This document shows, one piece after another, positions 14,555-23,796 of a stretch of 64,000 nt of DNA. The translations under genes were made by a program, and so were the position numbers. The number at the start of each line of letters is the position of its first letter. The stretch's first letter is position 1. This stretch comes from Actinomycetota bacterium. GTDB taxonomy: Bacteria > Actinomycetota > Actinomycetes > Actinomycetales > Microbacteriaceae. Under the pieces are notes generated by a model. That model ran no database searches, was not told where the DNA came from, and was given only the letters and a program-made list of their open reading frames with translations. The DNA is taken from NCBI GenBank assembly GCA_030838475.1, contig JAUZFP010000094.1:20469-84468 (forward strand). Reading direction: 5' to 3'.

Positions 14555-15553
14555 ATGGGTACTGTGTCAGATTCGCTTCGCTGGGGCATTCTTGGAACGG
14601 GCTGGATTGCGTCGGAGTTCACGCAGGACCTGCTCGCCAACGGCATGACGATCACGGCCGTCGGGTCGCGCACCCAGGAGTCGGCCGACGCCTATGCCGC
14701 GAAGTACGGGATCGCTACGGCCCATCCGAGCTACGAGGCACTCGTCGCGGATCCGAACGTCGACGCCATCTACATCTCGACACCGCATCCGTTCCACTAT
14801 GACAATGCCAAGCTCGTGCTCGGCGCGGGCAAGCACGCTCTCGTCGAGAAGCCCTTCACGTTGAACGCGGGAGAGGCTCGCGAGGTCGTTGCGCTGGCCG
14901 CAGAGAAGAAGCTCGTGGTGCTCGAGGCGATGTGGACACGATGGTTGCCACACATGATCCGGGTGCGCGAGATCATCGCCGCCGGCACGCTGGGGGATGT
15001 CCGTACCGTCATTGCCGACCACGACCAGGACCTTCCGGACGACCCGAAGCACCGCATCCTGAACCCCGATCTCGGTGGCGGTGCGCTCCTCGACCTCGGT
15101 ATCTACCCGGTCTCGCTCGCCTGGGACATCTTCGGCAAGCCGACATCAGTGACTGCGATTTCTAGTGCCTCCCCGATCACGGGCGTCGACCGTCAGACCG
15201 CGATCCTGCTCGGATACGACGGCGGGCAGCAGGCCGTGCTGCATACGGCGCTCGACACGCTCGGCCCCAACACGGCGGCCATCATCGGCACTAAGGGCCG
15301 GATAGAGATCGACTCGGTCTGGTACACGGCGACCAGCTTCACCGTGTACGACGAGAACAACACCGTGGTCGAGAAGTACAACCAGCCGGTGGTCAGTCGA
15401 GGCATGCAGTACGAGGCGGTAGCCCTTGAGCAGATCGTTGCGGCCGGCGCGCTCGAGGGTCGGGAACTTCCGCCGAGCGAGACGGTCGAAATCATGGAGA
15501 CTCTGGATGAGATCCGTCGCCAGATCGGGCTGAGGTACGCTGCGGAGCACTAG
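14555..15553 (+). CDS. Gfo/Idh/MocA family oxidoreductase
   Basis: 332 residues with an N-terminal Rossmann fold (RWGILGTGWIASEFTQDLL) and the conserved EKPFTLNAGEA segment containing the catalytic-type Lys, then the C-terminal alpha/beta domain (GGGALLDLGIYPVSLAWDIFG). Such enzymes oxidise or reduce sugars, inositols or related compounds with NAD(P). The substrate cannot be told from sequence, though it resembles dehydrogenases acting on dihydrodiols or sugars. ATG 14555 and GTG 14564 are both possible starts; the hairpin immediately upstream decides the translation signal. Confidence 0.88.
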   Translation: MGTVSDSLRWGILGTGWIASEFTQDLLANGMTITAVGSRTQESADAYAAKYGIATAHPSYEALVADPNVDAIYISTPHPFHYDNAKLVLGAGKHALVEKPFTLNAGEAREVVALAAEKKLVVLEAMWTRWLPHMIRVREIIAAGTLGDVRTVIADHDQDLPDDPKHRILNPDLGGGALLDLGIYPVSLAWDIFGKPTSVTAISSASPITGVDRQTAILLGYDGGQQAVLHTALDTLGPNTAAIIGTKGRIEIDSVWYTATSFTVYDENNTVVEKYNQPVVSRGMQYEAVALEQIVAAGALEGRELPPSETVEIMETLDEIRRQIGLRYAAEH

Positions 15554-15584
15554 CCCTTTCGGCTCGTCCGCAGCCACCCGCCAG

Positions 15585-15590
15585 TAGTAT
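15585..15590 (+). promoter_or_regulatory. Candidate -10 for a leaderless carboxypeptidase transcript
   Basis: TAGTAT ends six bases before the GTG start at 15597, and there is no ribosome binding site, the same leaderless layout seen at several other genes here. Confidence 0.45.
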
Positions 15591-15596
15591 TGCTGG

Positions 15597-17045
15597 GTGA
15601 GCGACCTCCAACCTCCGACCAGTCGACGGGCTGCTCGGGAGGCATCTAAGCCCACTTCCGGGGTCCGCACTCCTCCCCCGGTCGCTTCGGGTGACGGATC
15701 GGGTCCACGATTCAGCCGGGTCCAGTTGGGACTCGTCATCGGCGCGGGCGCCCTGGTCTTTGTGCTGCTCGCGGTCGGTTCGGTGTTCTTCGGGATCTCC
15801 GTGGGTCGCAACGCGGCGAGTACGGTACCCGTCCCACAATCGTCATCGCCGACACGAGCCACCCCCGCGAGCGTTGTGCAGCCGACCGCCATCCCGACCT
15901 GCTCCCTCGACAGCCTGGCGAGCGCACCGGCCCTCATCAAGCTCTACGGTTCCGTGGTCGAGACCGCCAGCGGCAATTCGCTCTACTCAAACAACGACAC
16001 GACCGCGCAACGTCCGGCGAGTGTCCTGAAAGTCCTGACCGCAGCAGCGGCGCTCTCTGTGCTCGGTCCCACCTACCAAATCACGACCAGTGTGGATGCC
16101 GGCGCCGTCCCCGGGACGGTCGCGCTCGTCGGCCAGGGCGACGCCACCCTCAGCAGTGTCGCGCACAACGTGTACTCGGGAGCGCCTACCCTGTCATCCC
16201 TGGCGAGCCAGACGATTACCCAGTACTACGCGGATCCGGACAACACCGGTCACCCGATCAATCACGTCGTGCTCGATTCGACCTACTGGGATCCGAACGA
16301 TAACTGGGACACCTCAGTTCCGCGATCTGAGCAGACGGGTGGGTATCTCTCCGAGAGCACCGCGCTGCAGGTCGACGGAGATCGAGCCAACCCCGCCGTC
16401 CAACGCAGCCCGCGCAGCACCGATCCGGTTACCGCTGCCGGTAACGCATTCGTGACCGCTCTCAAAGCCGCAGACCCAACGATCACCACCGTCACCCTCA
16501 CCAAGGCAGCGGCGGAGAATGGTGCGACCGTCCTCGCCTCGGTCAAGTCGCAGCCCGTGTCGACGCTGATCAAGCAGATGCTCGCGCAGAGTGACAACAC
16601 GCTCGCGGAGATGCTGGCCAGAATCGTCTCCGTCAAACAGAACCTCGGCGGCACGGGAGGCTCCATCCAGCAGTCCACGACCGCGGCGCTCGGGAAGTAC
16701 GGCCTCGACACCGCCGGTCTGACCATCGAAGACGGCTCAGGGGAGAGCGACGAGTCGCTCATCACGCCGCTCTTCATGAGCAAGTTCATGTCGCTCGTGA
16801 GCACCAAGGCGCTCGGGCTGCAGGATGTCGCCGCTGGCATCCCCGTGGTCGGGAAGTACACCGCAAAGGCGGGAGTCATCGCAAGCGCGTACACGCTGAG
16901 CGGGTACACGACCGCCGCCGACGGCACGGGGGAGTCGTTCACCTTCTTCGCGGAGGGCCCCGGCATTACCGCGGCCGCGCAACCCGCTCTGGCAGCGCTC
17001 GCGAACGCGGTGTACACCTGCGGTAAGAACATTACGAACAACTGA
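15597..17045 (+). CDS. dacB: D-alanyl-D-alanine carboxypeptidase/endopeptidase (PBP4, S13 family)
   Basis: Trims or opens peptidoglycan cross-links. 482 residues with a cytoplasmic N-terminus of about 43 residues, one membrane helix (about 44-68) and an extracellular S13 domain. Motif 1 is SVLK (Ser142/Lys145), motif 2 is SDN within AQSDNTLAEML. The third motif, normally KTG, reads KAG in TAKAGVIASAYTLSGY. The domain insertion (VALVGQGDATLSS, LDSTYWDPNDNW) is typical of PBP4. The Ala in motif 3 may alter activity. It is followed closely by the nicotinamidase gene. Confidence 0.88.
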   Translation: MSDLQPPTSRRAAREASKPTSGVRTPPPVASGDGSGPRFSRVQLGLVIGAGALVFVLLAVGSVFFGISVGRNAASTVPVPQSSSPTRATPASVVQPTAIPTCSLDSLASAPALIKLYGSVVETASGNSLYSNNDTTAQRPASVLKVLTAAAALSVLGPTYQITTSVDAGAVPGTVALVGQGDATLSSVAHNVYSGAPTLSSLASQTITQYYADPDNTGHPINHVVLDSTYWDPNDNWDTSVPRSEQTGGYLSESTALQVDGDRANPAVQRSPRSTDPVTAAGNAFVTALKAADPTITTVTLTKAAAENGATVLASVKSQPVSTLIKQMLAQSDNTLAEMLARIVSVKQNLGGTGGSIQQSTTAALGKYGLDTAGLTIEDGSGESDESLITPLFMSKFMSLVSTKALGLQDVAAGIPVVGKYTAKAGVIASAYTLSGYTTAADGTGESFTFFAEGPGITAAAQPALAALANAVYTCGKNITNN

Positions 17046-17064
17046 TTGGATCGTACGTAAAGCC

Positions 17065-17649
17065 ATGCGCGCACTCTTCATCGTCGACGTTCAGAATGAC
17101 TTCACGGAGGGCGGTGCGTTGGGTGTCGAGGGTGGCGCCGCCGTCGCGGCGGATGTCACGAGCTACCTCCGCGCCCACCACAGCGACTACGACGGGGTGT
17201 TCGCTTCCCGCGACTGGCACGACGCGACGGGCGACAACGGCGGTCACTTCGCCACCACGTCGGCACCGGACTTCGTGGTGACCTGGCCCCGGCACTGCGT
17301 CGCGGGCACCCCGGGCGCGGAATACCACCCGGCTCTCGACACATCCCTTATCGACATTCACATCCGCAAGGGTCAGGGCGTTCCCGCCTATTCGATTTTC
17401 GAAGGCACGGCGGATGACAGCGAGACCGTGCTGCAGAAACTTGATGAACTAGACGTCGCGGATGTCGATGTCGTCGGAATCGCCACGGACTACTGCGTGC
17501 GGGCATCCGCGCTGGATGCACTCGCGGCGCACCGGCGAGTGCGTGTGCTCACCGACCTGGTCGCGGGCGTCGCGGCCGATTCGAGTGCCGCCGCGCTGAG
17601 TGAACTGAAAGACGCAGGCGTCACTGTCGTCGCCTCGAACGGAGAATAA
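17065..17649 (+). CDS. pncA: Nicotinamidase (isochorismatase family)
   Basis: Hydrolyses nicotinamide to nicotinic acid for NAD salvage. 194 residues. The catalytic triad residues align as Asp8 (FIVDVQNDF), Lys102 (HIRKGQG) and Cys144 (GIATDYCVRASALDA); the metal-binding segment is SRDWHDATGDNGGHF (Asp50, His52, His61). Length and order fit bacterial PncA well. Two bases separate it from the downstream dehydrogenase gene. Confidence 0.93.
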   Translation: MRALFIVDVQNDFTEGGALGVEGGAAVAADVTSYLRAHHSDYDGVFASRDWHDATGDNGGHFATTSAPDFVVTWPRHCVAGTPGAEYHPALDTSLIDIHIRKGQGVPAYSIFEGTADDSETVLQKLDELDVADVDVVGIATDYCVRASALDALAAHRRVRVLTDLVAGVAADSSAAALSELKDAGVTVVASNGE

Positions 17650-17651
17650 CC

Positions 17652-19124
17652 ATGTCATCCTCGTCAGAAACCGCGCTCCTCGCCCGAGTTCCCGACCAGC
17701 TGTTCATTGGCGGGCAGTGGGTCGACTCAACCTCGGGGCGCAGCATCGACGTTCGGGATCCGGCTACGGGTCTGGTGCTCAAGACGATCGCCGACGCTTC
17801 CGTCGCCGACGCCCGCCGAGCGATGGATGTCGCGGCGGAGACCCAGGCCTCGTGGGCGGCGACCGCTCCGCGGGTCCGCGGTGAGATCCTGCGGGGTGCC
17901 TTTGATCTGCTGCAGGAGCGGCTCGAGGACTTCGCCCTGTTGATGACCTTGGAGATGGGCAAGCCGCTTGCGGAGGCGCGCGGCGAGGTGGGCTACGGCG
18001 GCGAGTTCCTGCGCTGGTTCAGCGAGGAGGCCGTCCGCATCCACGGCCGTTACGGGACGAGCCCCGAGGGCACCGGTCGGATGATTGTCACTCAAGTTCC
18101 TGTCGGTCCTTCGTATCTCATCACCCCGTGGAACTTTCCGCTCGCGATGGCGACGCGCAAGATCGCGCCGGCGCTCGCCGCAGGATGCACCGCCATCATC
18201 AAGCCGGCCGCGCTCACTCCGCTGACGACGTTGTACTTTGCGAAGCTCCTGCAGGATGCCGGGCTGCCGGATGGTGTGCTTGGCGTGCTGACGACGTCGA
18301 CGTCGGGCGAGATCACGACCCCGATCCTTGCCGATCCGCGACTGCGCAAGCTGAGCTTCACCGGCTCGACCCCGGTCGGTGTTTCCCTGCTCAAGGAGGC
18401 GGCGAACAACGTTCTTCGTACCTCGATGGAACTCGGCGGCAACGCCCCGTTCCTGGTGTTCGAGGACGCCGATCTCGACAAGGCGGTGGACGGCGCGATG
18501 CTGGCGAAGTTCCGCAACATCGGTGAGGCCTGCACCGCGGCGAACCGGTTCATCGTGCACGAGTCGATCGCGGACGAGTTTGCGAAGCGGGTGACCGAGC
18601 GGGTTAAGGCCTTCACGATCGGTCGCGGCACGGAGGACGGTGTGACGATCGGGCCGCTGATCAACGAGGCGGCCGTGGCGAAGGCAACGTCACTCGTGGC
18701 GGACGCCGTCAAGCGCGGCGCGACGCTTCTGGTCGGCGGATCCGCGGTCGAGGGAGATGGGACGTTCTTCCAACCGACCGTCGTTTCGGGGGTCCAACCG
18801 GGCAGCGACATCCTGCGTGAGGAGATCTTCGGGCCGGTGCTCTCGATCATCCCGTTCACGGACGAGGCGGATGCGGTAGCTAAGGCCAACGACACCGAGT
18901 ACGGCCTGGTCGGGTACGTGTACACGAAGGATCTGGCTCGAGGCCAACGCCTGATCGAGAGCCTGCAAACCGGCATGATGGGGCTCAACGTCGGCGTGGT
19001 GTCCAATGCCGCCGCCCCATTCGGCGGTGTCAAGCAGTCCGGGCTCGGCCGCGAGGGCGGCTCAGAGGGCATCAACGAGTACCTTTCGACGAAGTACACA
19101 CTGACGCCCAATCCGTTCAATTGA
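17652..19124 (+). CDS. gabD: NAD(P)-dependent succinate-semialdehyde dehydrogenase
   Basis: Aldehyde dehydrogenase of 490 residues that oxidises succinate semialdehyde to succinate. It has PWNFPLAMATRKIAPALAAG, the GSTPVG nucleotide-binding turn, the general base Glu260 in MELGGNAPF and the nucleophile Cys294 in NIGEACTAANRF. The C-terminal NAAAPFGGVKQSGLGREGG is typical of the GabD subfamily. The exact substrate is inferred from overall resemblance. The final TGA overlaps the TTG start of the next gene. Confidence 0.88.
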   Translation: MSSSSETALLARVPDQLFIGGQWVDSTSGRSIDVRDPATGLVLKTIADASVADARRAMDVAAETQASWAATAPRVRGEILRGAFDLLQERLEDFALLMTLEMGKPLAEARGEVGYGGEFLRWFSEEAVRIHGRYGTSPEGTGRMIVTQVPVGPSYLITPWNFPLAMATRKIAPALAAGCTAIIKPAALTPLTTLYFAKLLQDAGLPDGVLGVLTTSTSGEITTPILADPRLRKLSFTGSTPVGVSLLKEAANNVLRTSMELGGNAPFLVFEDADLDKAVDGAMLAKFRNIGEACTAANRFIVHESIADEFAKRVTERVKAFTIGRGTEDGVTIGPLINEAAVAKATSLVADAVKRGATLLVGGSAVEGDGTFFQPTVVSGVQPGSDILREEIFGPVLSIIPFTDEADAVAKANDTEYGLVGYVYTKDLARGQRLIESLQTGMMGLNVGVVSNAAAPFGGVKQSGLGREGGSEGINEYLSTKYTLTPNPFN

Positions 19125-19912
19125 CGGTTATCGAGATCTCGTCGCTGGACGATCCTCGACTGGTCGACTACTCGCACCTGACCGACGTTGCTCTCAAGAA
19201 ATCGGGTGGCGGCCTCTACATCGCGGAGTCGCTCCTCGTACTCGAGCGTGCAATCGCGGCGGGGCACCGCCCGCGTTCCGTGCTCGCGCTCGGCGCGTCG
19301 GTCGCGGACGCCGTGAGGGCGACAGCGGGTATCGACGTCCCGATTTTCTCTGGTCCTTCCGAGTTGCTCGAGGAGCTCACCGGATACCTGCTCCATCGTG
19401 GTCTCATCGCGGCGATGCATCGACCCGGGTTGCCCAGCGCCGCAACTCTGCTGCGAGGCACCCGACGGGTCGTCATCCTGGAGAACGTGGTGGACCCAAC
19501 CAACGTTGGTGCGATCTTTCGGTCGGTCGCCGCAATCGGTGCGGATGCGGTGCTTGTGACACCCCGGTGCTCGGACCCGTTCTACCGTCGCGCCATCCGG
19601 GTGAGCATGGGCACCGTCCTGCAGGTGCCCTGGACGCGCGTCGGGGACTGGGCATCCACTCGCGAGTTGCTCACCGCATCCGGATTTCACCTTGCCGCGC
19701 TTGCGCTCGCGGACGATGCGGTGGACCTCAAGGAGTTCGCGGCGACCGCGCCCGAACGCGTGGCGCTGGTGCTCGGGACGGAGGGCGAGGGACTCACGAG
19801 GGAAGCGATCGAGGCCGCCGACACCGTGGTCACCATTCCCATGGCGCATGGCATCGACAGCCTCAATGTGGCGGCGACCGCGGCGGTCGCGATGTACGCG
19901 CTCCTGCCTTAG
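19121..19912 (+). CDS. SpoU/TrmH family RNA 2'-O-methyltransferase
   Basis: 263 residues from a TTG start that overlaps the gabD stop (TTGA). The three SpoU motifs are present: NVVDPTNVGAIFRSVAAIG (motif 1), LVLGTEGEGLT (motif 2) and IPMAHGIDSLNVAATAAVAM (motif 3). An N-terminal substrate-binding domain precedes them. The protein modifies a ribose in tRNA or rRNA; the site cannot be told from sequence. Confidence 0.9.
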   Translation: MTVIEISSLDDPRLVDYSHLTDVALKKSGGGLYIAESLLVLERAIAAGHRPRSVLALGASVADAVRATAGIDVPIFSGPSELLEELTGYLLHRGLIAAMHRPGLPSAATLLRGTRRVVILENVVDPTNVGAIFRSVAAIGADAVLVTPRCSDPFYRRAIRVSMGTVLQVPWTRVGDWASTRELLTASGFHLAALALADDAVDLKEFAATAPERVALVLGTEGEGLTREAIEAADTVVTIPMAHGIDSLNVAATAAVAMYALLP

Positions 19913-20353
19913 CTAGTCGAGCGGTGGGACCGGCAGGTGGGTTGGAATTGCGATCCTGTTCCACAGATTGATCGTTCCGATGGCAAGGATCAGGTCACCG
20001 AGACCCTTCTCGCCGAACCCCGTTCTGCCGCGGTCCCAGAGGCCGTCGCTCACTCCACCCGCAATGTGGGTGACCGCGTCGGTCAGCTCGAACGCGAGAC
20101 GCTCCCGGTCCGTGAACAGGGTGGACTCCTCCCATGTTGAAACCGCGGTGACCTTGCGAACCGGCACCCCGCTCTTGATGAGATCGGTCGAGTGCGCGTC
20201 CACGCAGTAGTTGCACCCGTTGATGAACGAGGCGCGGAGATAGACCAGATTCACGAGCTCGAAGTCGATGTTTTCGGTGACGTACGCATCCAGGTCGACG
20301 ACCTTGCGATATCCCTCACGTGACGACTTCCCGATGGCGGTGCGAGCGCTCAT
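19913..20353 (-). CDS. Carboxymuconolactone decarboxylase/AhpD family protein
   Basis: 146 residues. The redox motif NGCNYCVDAH gives Cys47, Cys50 and His54 of the AhpD-type CxxCxxxH site, indicating alkylhydroperoxidase-like peroxide reduction. ATG 20353 has AAAGGGA upstream on its strand. It is transcribed divergently from the MocR regulator. Its promoter (TTGACT/TAGGTT) is overlapped by the candidate regulator sites, so it is the probable target. Confidence 0.88.
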   Translation of the reverse strand: MSARTAIGKSSREGYRKVVDLDAYVTENIDFELVNLVYLRASFINGCNYCVDAHSTDLIKSGVPVRKVTAVSTWEESTLFTDRERLAFELTDAVTHIAGGVSDGLWDRGRTGFGEKGLGDLILAIGTINLWNRIAIPTHLPVPPLD

Positions 20354-20383
20354 GTGACTATTCCCTTTCGTTGTGTTGCCTCA

Positions 20384-20451
20384 AACCTACGAGCGCGAGT
20401 GGCCCAGTCAAAGAGCCAATCTGAGCCAATTTAACTGGTCCAATGTAGGGT
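20384..20451. promoter_or_regulatory. Divergent promoter and candidate MocR sites
   Basis: For the AhpD gene (minus) a -35 TTGACT at 20411-20406 and a -10 TAGGTT at 20389-20384 are 16 bp apart. For mocR (plus) TAGGGT at 20446-20451 lies six bases before its ATG (leaderless type). Between them GAGCCAAT occurs twice (20413-20420, 20423-20430), with a related GGTCCAAT at 20437-20444; GGCCCAGT (20401-20408) and ACTGGTCC (20434-20441) form an imperfect inverted pair. These are good candidates for binding by the regulator. Confidence 0.55.
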
Positions 20452-20457
20452 GACGAA

Positions 20458-21894
20458 ATGGATGTCCACCTCACGCTCGGCGCGGTTGGGGAGCGAACTG
20501 ACGGCATCTACCGCCAGCTGTCCGCGGCAATCATCGAGGGCAGGCTCGCGGCCGGGGAGGCATTGCCGCCCAGCCGAGCTCTCGCGGCGACCCTCGGCGT
20601 TTCCCGAACCACGGTCGCCGTCGCCTATGACCGACTCGCAGCCGAGGGCTTCACGGTGACCCGCAGGGGCGCGGGGACGTTCGTCGCCGAGGCCAGGGCA
20701 TCCGGACAGGCTCGGCGGGCACCCCACGGCCGGACGGTAACGGCTCGCCCGGTATGGGCAGGCAGGACCGTCCCGTCGACCGAGCGCGCGCCGGCCGCGT
20801 TCGACTTCGGGATCGGCATCCCCGACCCCGCGCTGTTCCCGCTGGCCGCGTGGCGTCGTCAGGTGGCAAATGAGCTGCAACTCGGTTCCGCCCTGCTCAA
20901 CGGCTATGCGCATCCCCCCGGTCTACCGCGACTTCGCGCGGCGATCGCCAGACACGTCGGGGTCTCGCGGTCGGTGCGGGCCGGTGCCGACGACGTGATT
21001 GTCACCTCCGGTGCACAACAGGCGTTCGATCTTGCCACGCGCGTTCTGGTCGGGCCCGGGGATGTGATCGCGGTCGAGGAGCCGGGCTATCCACCGGTCC
21101 GATCGCTGTTCGAGAGCCTCGGGGCAACCGTCGTCGGAGTGCGGGTCGACGAACACGGCATCGTCGTCAGCGAGATACCCCCCCGCGCAAGGCTCGTCTA
21201 CACGACGCCCTCACACCAGTTTCCTACCGGCGTTCGCACGTCGCTCACTCGACGACTCGAACTGCTGGCCTGGGCGGAGACGGCTAACGCCGTGATTATC
21301 GAGGACGACTACGACAGCGAGTTCCACTACGGCGGTGGTGCGCTCGATCCGCTGCAGAGTCTCGATCGCGCCGGCCGGGTGCTCTACGTCGGGACGTTCT
21401 CCAAGACCCTTGTACCGGGCCTGCGCATCGGATTTCTGGTCGCGCCGGAGTCACTGCATCAGCCGCTCGCCGTCGCGAAACGGCTGAGCGACTGGCACAC
21501 CGACACCGTCACCCAGGGCGCTCTCGCTCGCCTCCTCGACGAGGGCATCTTTGCTGCCCACGTTCGTCGCGCAAACCGGGTCTACGCGGGTCGGCGCGAG
21601 CGGATCATCGAGGGTGTTGAGCGCGAGCTCTCGCGGTGGCTCGACGTGGTGCCCTCCGTCGCCGGTCTGCACCTGTTCGCACAACTGCGCGCGGACGTGC
21701 CGCTACGGGTTACCGCGGTGACGGACGCGGCGGCCGCCGCAGGGGTGGGGATCCAGTCGATCGCGCGATTCGCCCACAACGAGGACAGCGAGCAAGCGCG
21801 GCGCGGGTTTGTGCTCGGATACGGCGCAATCGAGGAGGCCAGCATCGACCACGGCCTCCGTCGCCTGCGGGACGTGCTGACGCGTCTGACCTAG
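20458..21894 (+). CDS. MocR-family (GntR HTH plus aminotransferase domain) regulator
   Basis: 478 residues. An N-terminal GntR winged helix (DGIYRQLSAAIIEGRLAAGEALPPSRALA, then VSRTTVAVAYDRLAAEGF) is joined by a linker to a fold-type I aminotransferase-like domain with PLP lysine Lys316 in GTFSKTLVPGLRIGF. MocR proteins bind PLP and regulate vitamin B6 or amino-compound genes. Here the divergent AhpD-like gene is the likely target, so the effector is open. The stop overlaps the convergent ABC transporter gene stop by four bases. Confidence 0.9.
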   Translation: MDVHLTLGAVGERTDGIYRQLSAAIIEGRLAAGEALPPSRALAATLGVSRTTVAVAYDRLAAEGFTVTRRGAGTFVAEARASGQARRAPHGRTVTARPVWAGRTVPSTERAPAAFDFGIGIPDPALFPLAAWRRQVANELQLGSALLNGYAHPPGLPRLRAAIARHVGVSRSVRAGADDVIVTSGAQQAFDLATRVLVGPGDVIAVEEPGYPPVRSLFESLGATVVGVRVDEHGIVVSEIPPRARLVYTTPSHQFPTGVRTSLTRRLELLAWAETANAVIIEDDYDSEFHYGGGALDPLQSLDRAGRVLYVGTFSKTLVPGLRIGFLVAPESLHQPLAVAKRLSDWHTDTVTQGALARLLDEGIFAAHVRRANRVYAGRRERIIEGVERELSRWLDVVPSVAGLHLFAQLRADVPLRVTAVTDAAAAAGVGIQSIARFAHNEDSEQARRGFVLGYGAIEEASIDHGLRRLRDVLTRLT

Positions 21895-23792
21895 ACGAGC
21901 AGCTGGTGCTTCGCGAGATCCTTGTAGAGCGGCGTCGACTTGATGAGCTCGGAGTGGGTTCCGACGCCGACCACGCGACCGTGATCAAGAACCACGATTT
22001 GGTCGGAGTCGACCACGGTCGACAGCCGGTGGGCAATGACAATGAGGGTGCGATTTTCGGAGACCGCGTCGATCGCCTCACGCAGCAGTTGCTCGTTGAG
22101 ACCGTCGAGCGACGACGTCGACTCGTCCAGCAGCAGGATGGGCGGTGCAACAAGCAGCGTCCTCGCAATGGCCAGGCGCTGGCGTTCGCCGCCGGACAGC
22201 ATCACGCCATCCTCGCCGACCGGCGCCTCGAGCCCCAGCTCGTTGCGCTCGAGCACCTCGGTCAGGTTGACGGCGTGCAGCACGTCGATGCACTGCTGGT
22301 CGGTAGCCTCGGGTGCGCCGAGCGTGAGGTTCTCCCGGATCGTGCCGGCGAGTACGGGGGCATCCTGTTCGACATATCCGATCTGGCCCCGCAGCTCGGT
22401 GCGGTCAAGGCCGCGGATGTCGACGCCGCCGAGTCGCACAACCCCCGCGGTGGGGTCGTAGAACCGCTCGATGAGGGCAAGGATCGTGCTCTTGCCCGCT
22501 CCGGACGGACCGACGAGTGCGGTGCGCTTGCCGCGCGGCGCAGTGAACGAGACCCCGTGGAGCACGGTGCGATCGTGGGTTTCGACACCATCCGTTTCCT
22601 CGTGTCCCTCGAGCGCGTCGGGAACCGGGACGCCCGACGCGGCCAGCAGCTTGGCCGCCTCCGACTTGTGCGCCTTCTCCGGGTAGGTGAACGCGACGTT
22701 CTCGAACCCGACCGCGTCGTCCTGCTCGATGGCGGCGACCGGCGTGACACCGGCATCCTGCTCGCTCTCGCCGGGCAGATCGATGATCTCCTGGATCCGA
22801 CCGAGGGCGCCGAGCGCCTGGCTCACCGAGGTGACCGCACCGAAGGCGGAGCCAAGCGGGGCGATCATGGTGAACAACAGGATGACGAACGCGATGAGTG
22901 TCGCAATGGTCAGGGTGCCGCTCGCGACCTGCAGACCACCGACACCCAGCACGGCGAGCACCGAGACCTGGAGCGCGATCCCCGCGATCGGAACGACGAG
23001 GGCGGACGCACGAGCGACCTTGAATCCCATGTTCCGTGCGCCGAGCGCGTCGTCCTGGACCGCATCGATCTCACGCTCGGTCGCGTTGGATGCCCGGATC
23101 GTTCGAATCGCGCCGACCGCGCGCGCAACACTCGCACCCAGTTCGCCGACCTTGGTCTGCTGGCCCTGGCTGGCGATCCGGATGCGCCCCGACAGTGAAC
23201 CGACTCCCACGATGGACAGTCCGATCACCACGACCGTGATGCCCAGCAGCAGCGGGTCGATGAACGCCATCGCGATCAGCGACCCCACGAATTGGAGCGC
23301 GCCGCCGATCGAGCTGACGAGTCCCTGGGTCATCACGGAGTAGAGCAGCGTGGTGTCGGAGCCGACCCGGGAGACCAGATCGCCCGTGCGACGGGTATCG
23401 AACTCGCTGATCGGAAGCCCCAGAAGTCGGCGCACCAGCACCTTGCGAACCGAGAAGACGATATTCGTCCCCATCCGCTGCAGCAGGTACTGCTGGAAGG
23501 CGGTGACGAGTGCGGTCGCGACGAGAAGCACGAGTACGAGGACCGCGATTGCGGTGAACGGCTGCTTGTCCTGGAAATTGGTGATGCCCTGGCGCACGAG
23601 GAGTGGCTGCGCGACGGTCGCGACGGATCCGATCACGCTGAGGACGACGACCACGGCAATGAGCGGCTTGTTTTGCAGGAGGTAGGGCAGCAGCTGGCTG
23701 AACTTTGCGCGCGGCCCGTCGTCTCCGGCCGCTGAGCGACGGCGTCCGAAGAGGCCGCCGCGTGCCGGGCGCTGTGAAGTCTCTGTGCTCAT
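21891..23792 (-). CDS. ABC exporter, fused permease and ATPase
   Basis: 633 residues from the ATG at 23792. An N-terminal type I exporter membrane domain with about six helices (PLIAVVVVLSVIGSVATV, FTAIAVLVLVLLVATALV and others) is followed by an ATPase with Walker A GPSGAGKST, signature LSGGERQRLAIAR and LLLDESTSSLD. This is a half-transporter that would homodimerise to export lipids, drugs or peptides. An unusual insert of about 40 residues (EGHEETDGVETHDR region) separates the domains. It begins four bases after a small HTH gene and is probably controlled by it. Confidence 0.9.
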   Translation of the reverse strand: MSTETSQRPARGGLFGRRRSAAGDDGPRAKFSQLLPYLLQNKPLIAVVVVLSVIGSVATVAQPLLVRQGITNFQDKQPFTAIAVLVLVLLVATALVTAFQQYLLQRMGTNIVFSVRKVLVRRLLGLPISEFDTRRTGDLVSRVGSDTTLLYSVMTQGLVSSIGGALQFVGSLIAMAFIDPLLLGITVVVIGLSIVGVGSLSGRIRIASQGQQTKVGELGASVARAVGAIRTIRASNATEREIDAVQDDALGARNMGFKVARASALVVPIAGIALQVSVLAVLGVGGLQVASGTLTIATLIAFVILLFTMIAPLGSAFGAVTSVSQALGALGRIQEIIDLPGESEQDAGVTPVAAIEQDDAVGFENVAFTYPEKAHKSEAAKLLAASGVPVPDALEGHEETDGVETHDRTVLHGVSFTAPRGKRTALVGPSGAGKSTILALIERFYDPTAGVVRLGGVDIRGLDRTELRGQIGYVEQDAPVLAGTIRENLTLGAPEATDQQCIDVLHAVNLTEVLERNELGLEAPVGEDGVMLSGGERQRLAIARTLLVAPPILLLDESTSSLDGLNEQLLREAIDAVSENRTLIVIAHRLSTVVDSDQIVVLDHGRVVGVGTHSELIKSTPLYKDLAKHQLLV

Positions 23793-23796
23793 GGTC

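Noticed and set aside
21636..23198. 520-codon plus-strand open frame
   Set aside because: Shadow of the ABC exporter on the minus strand; no family motifs.
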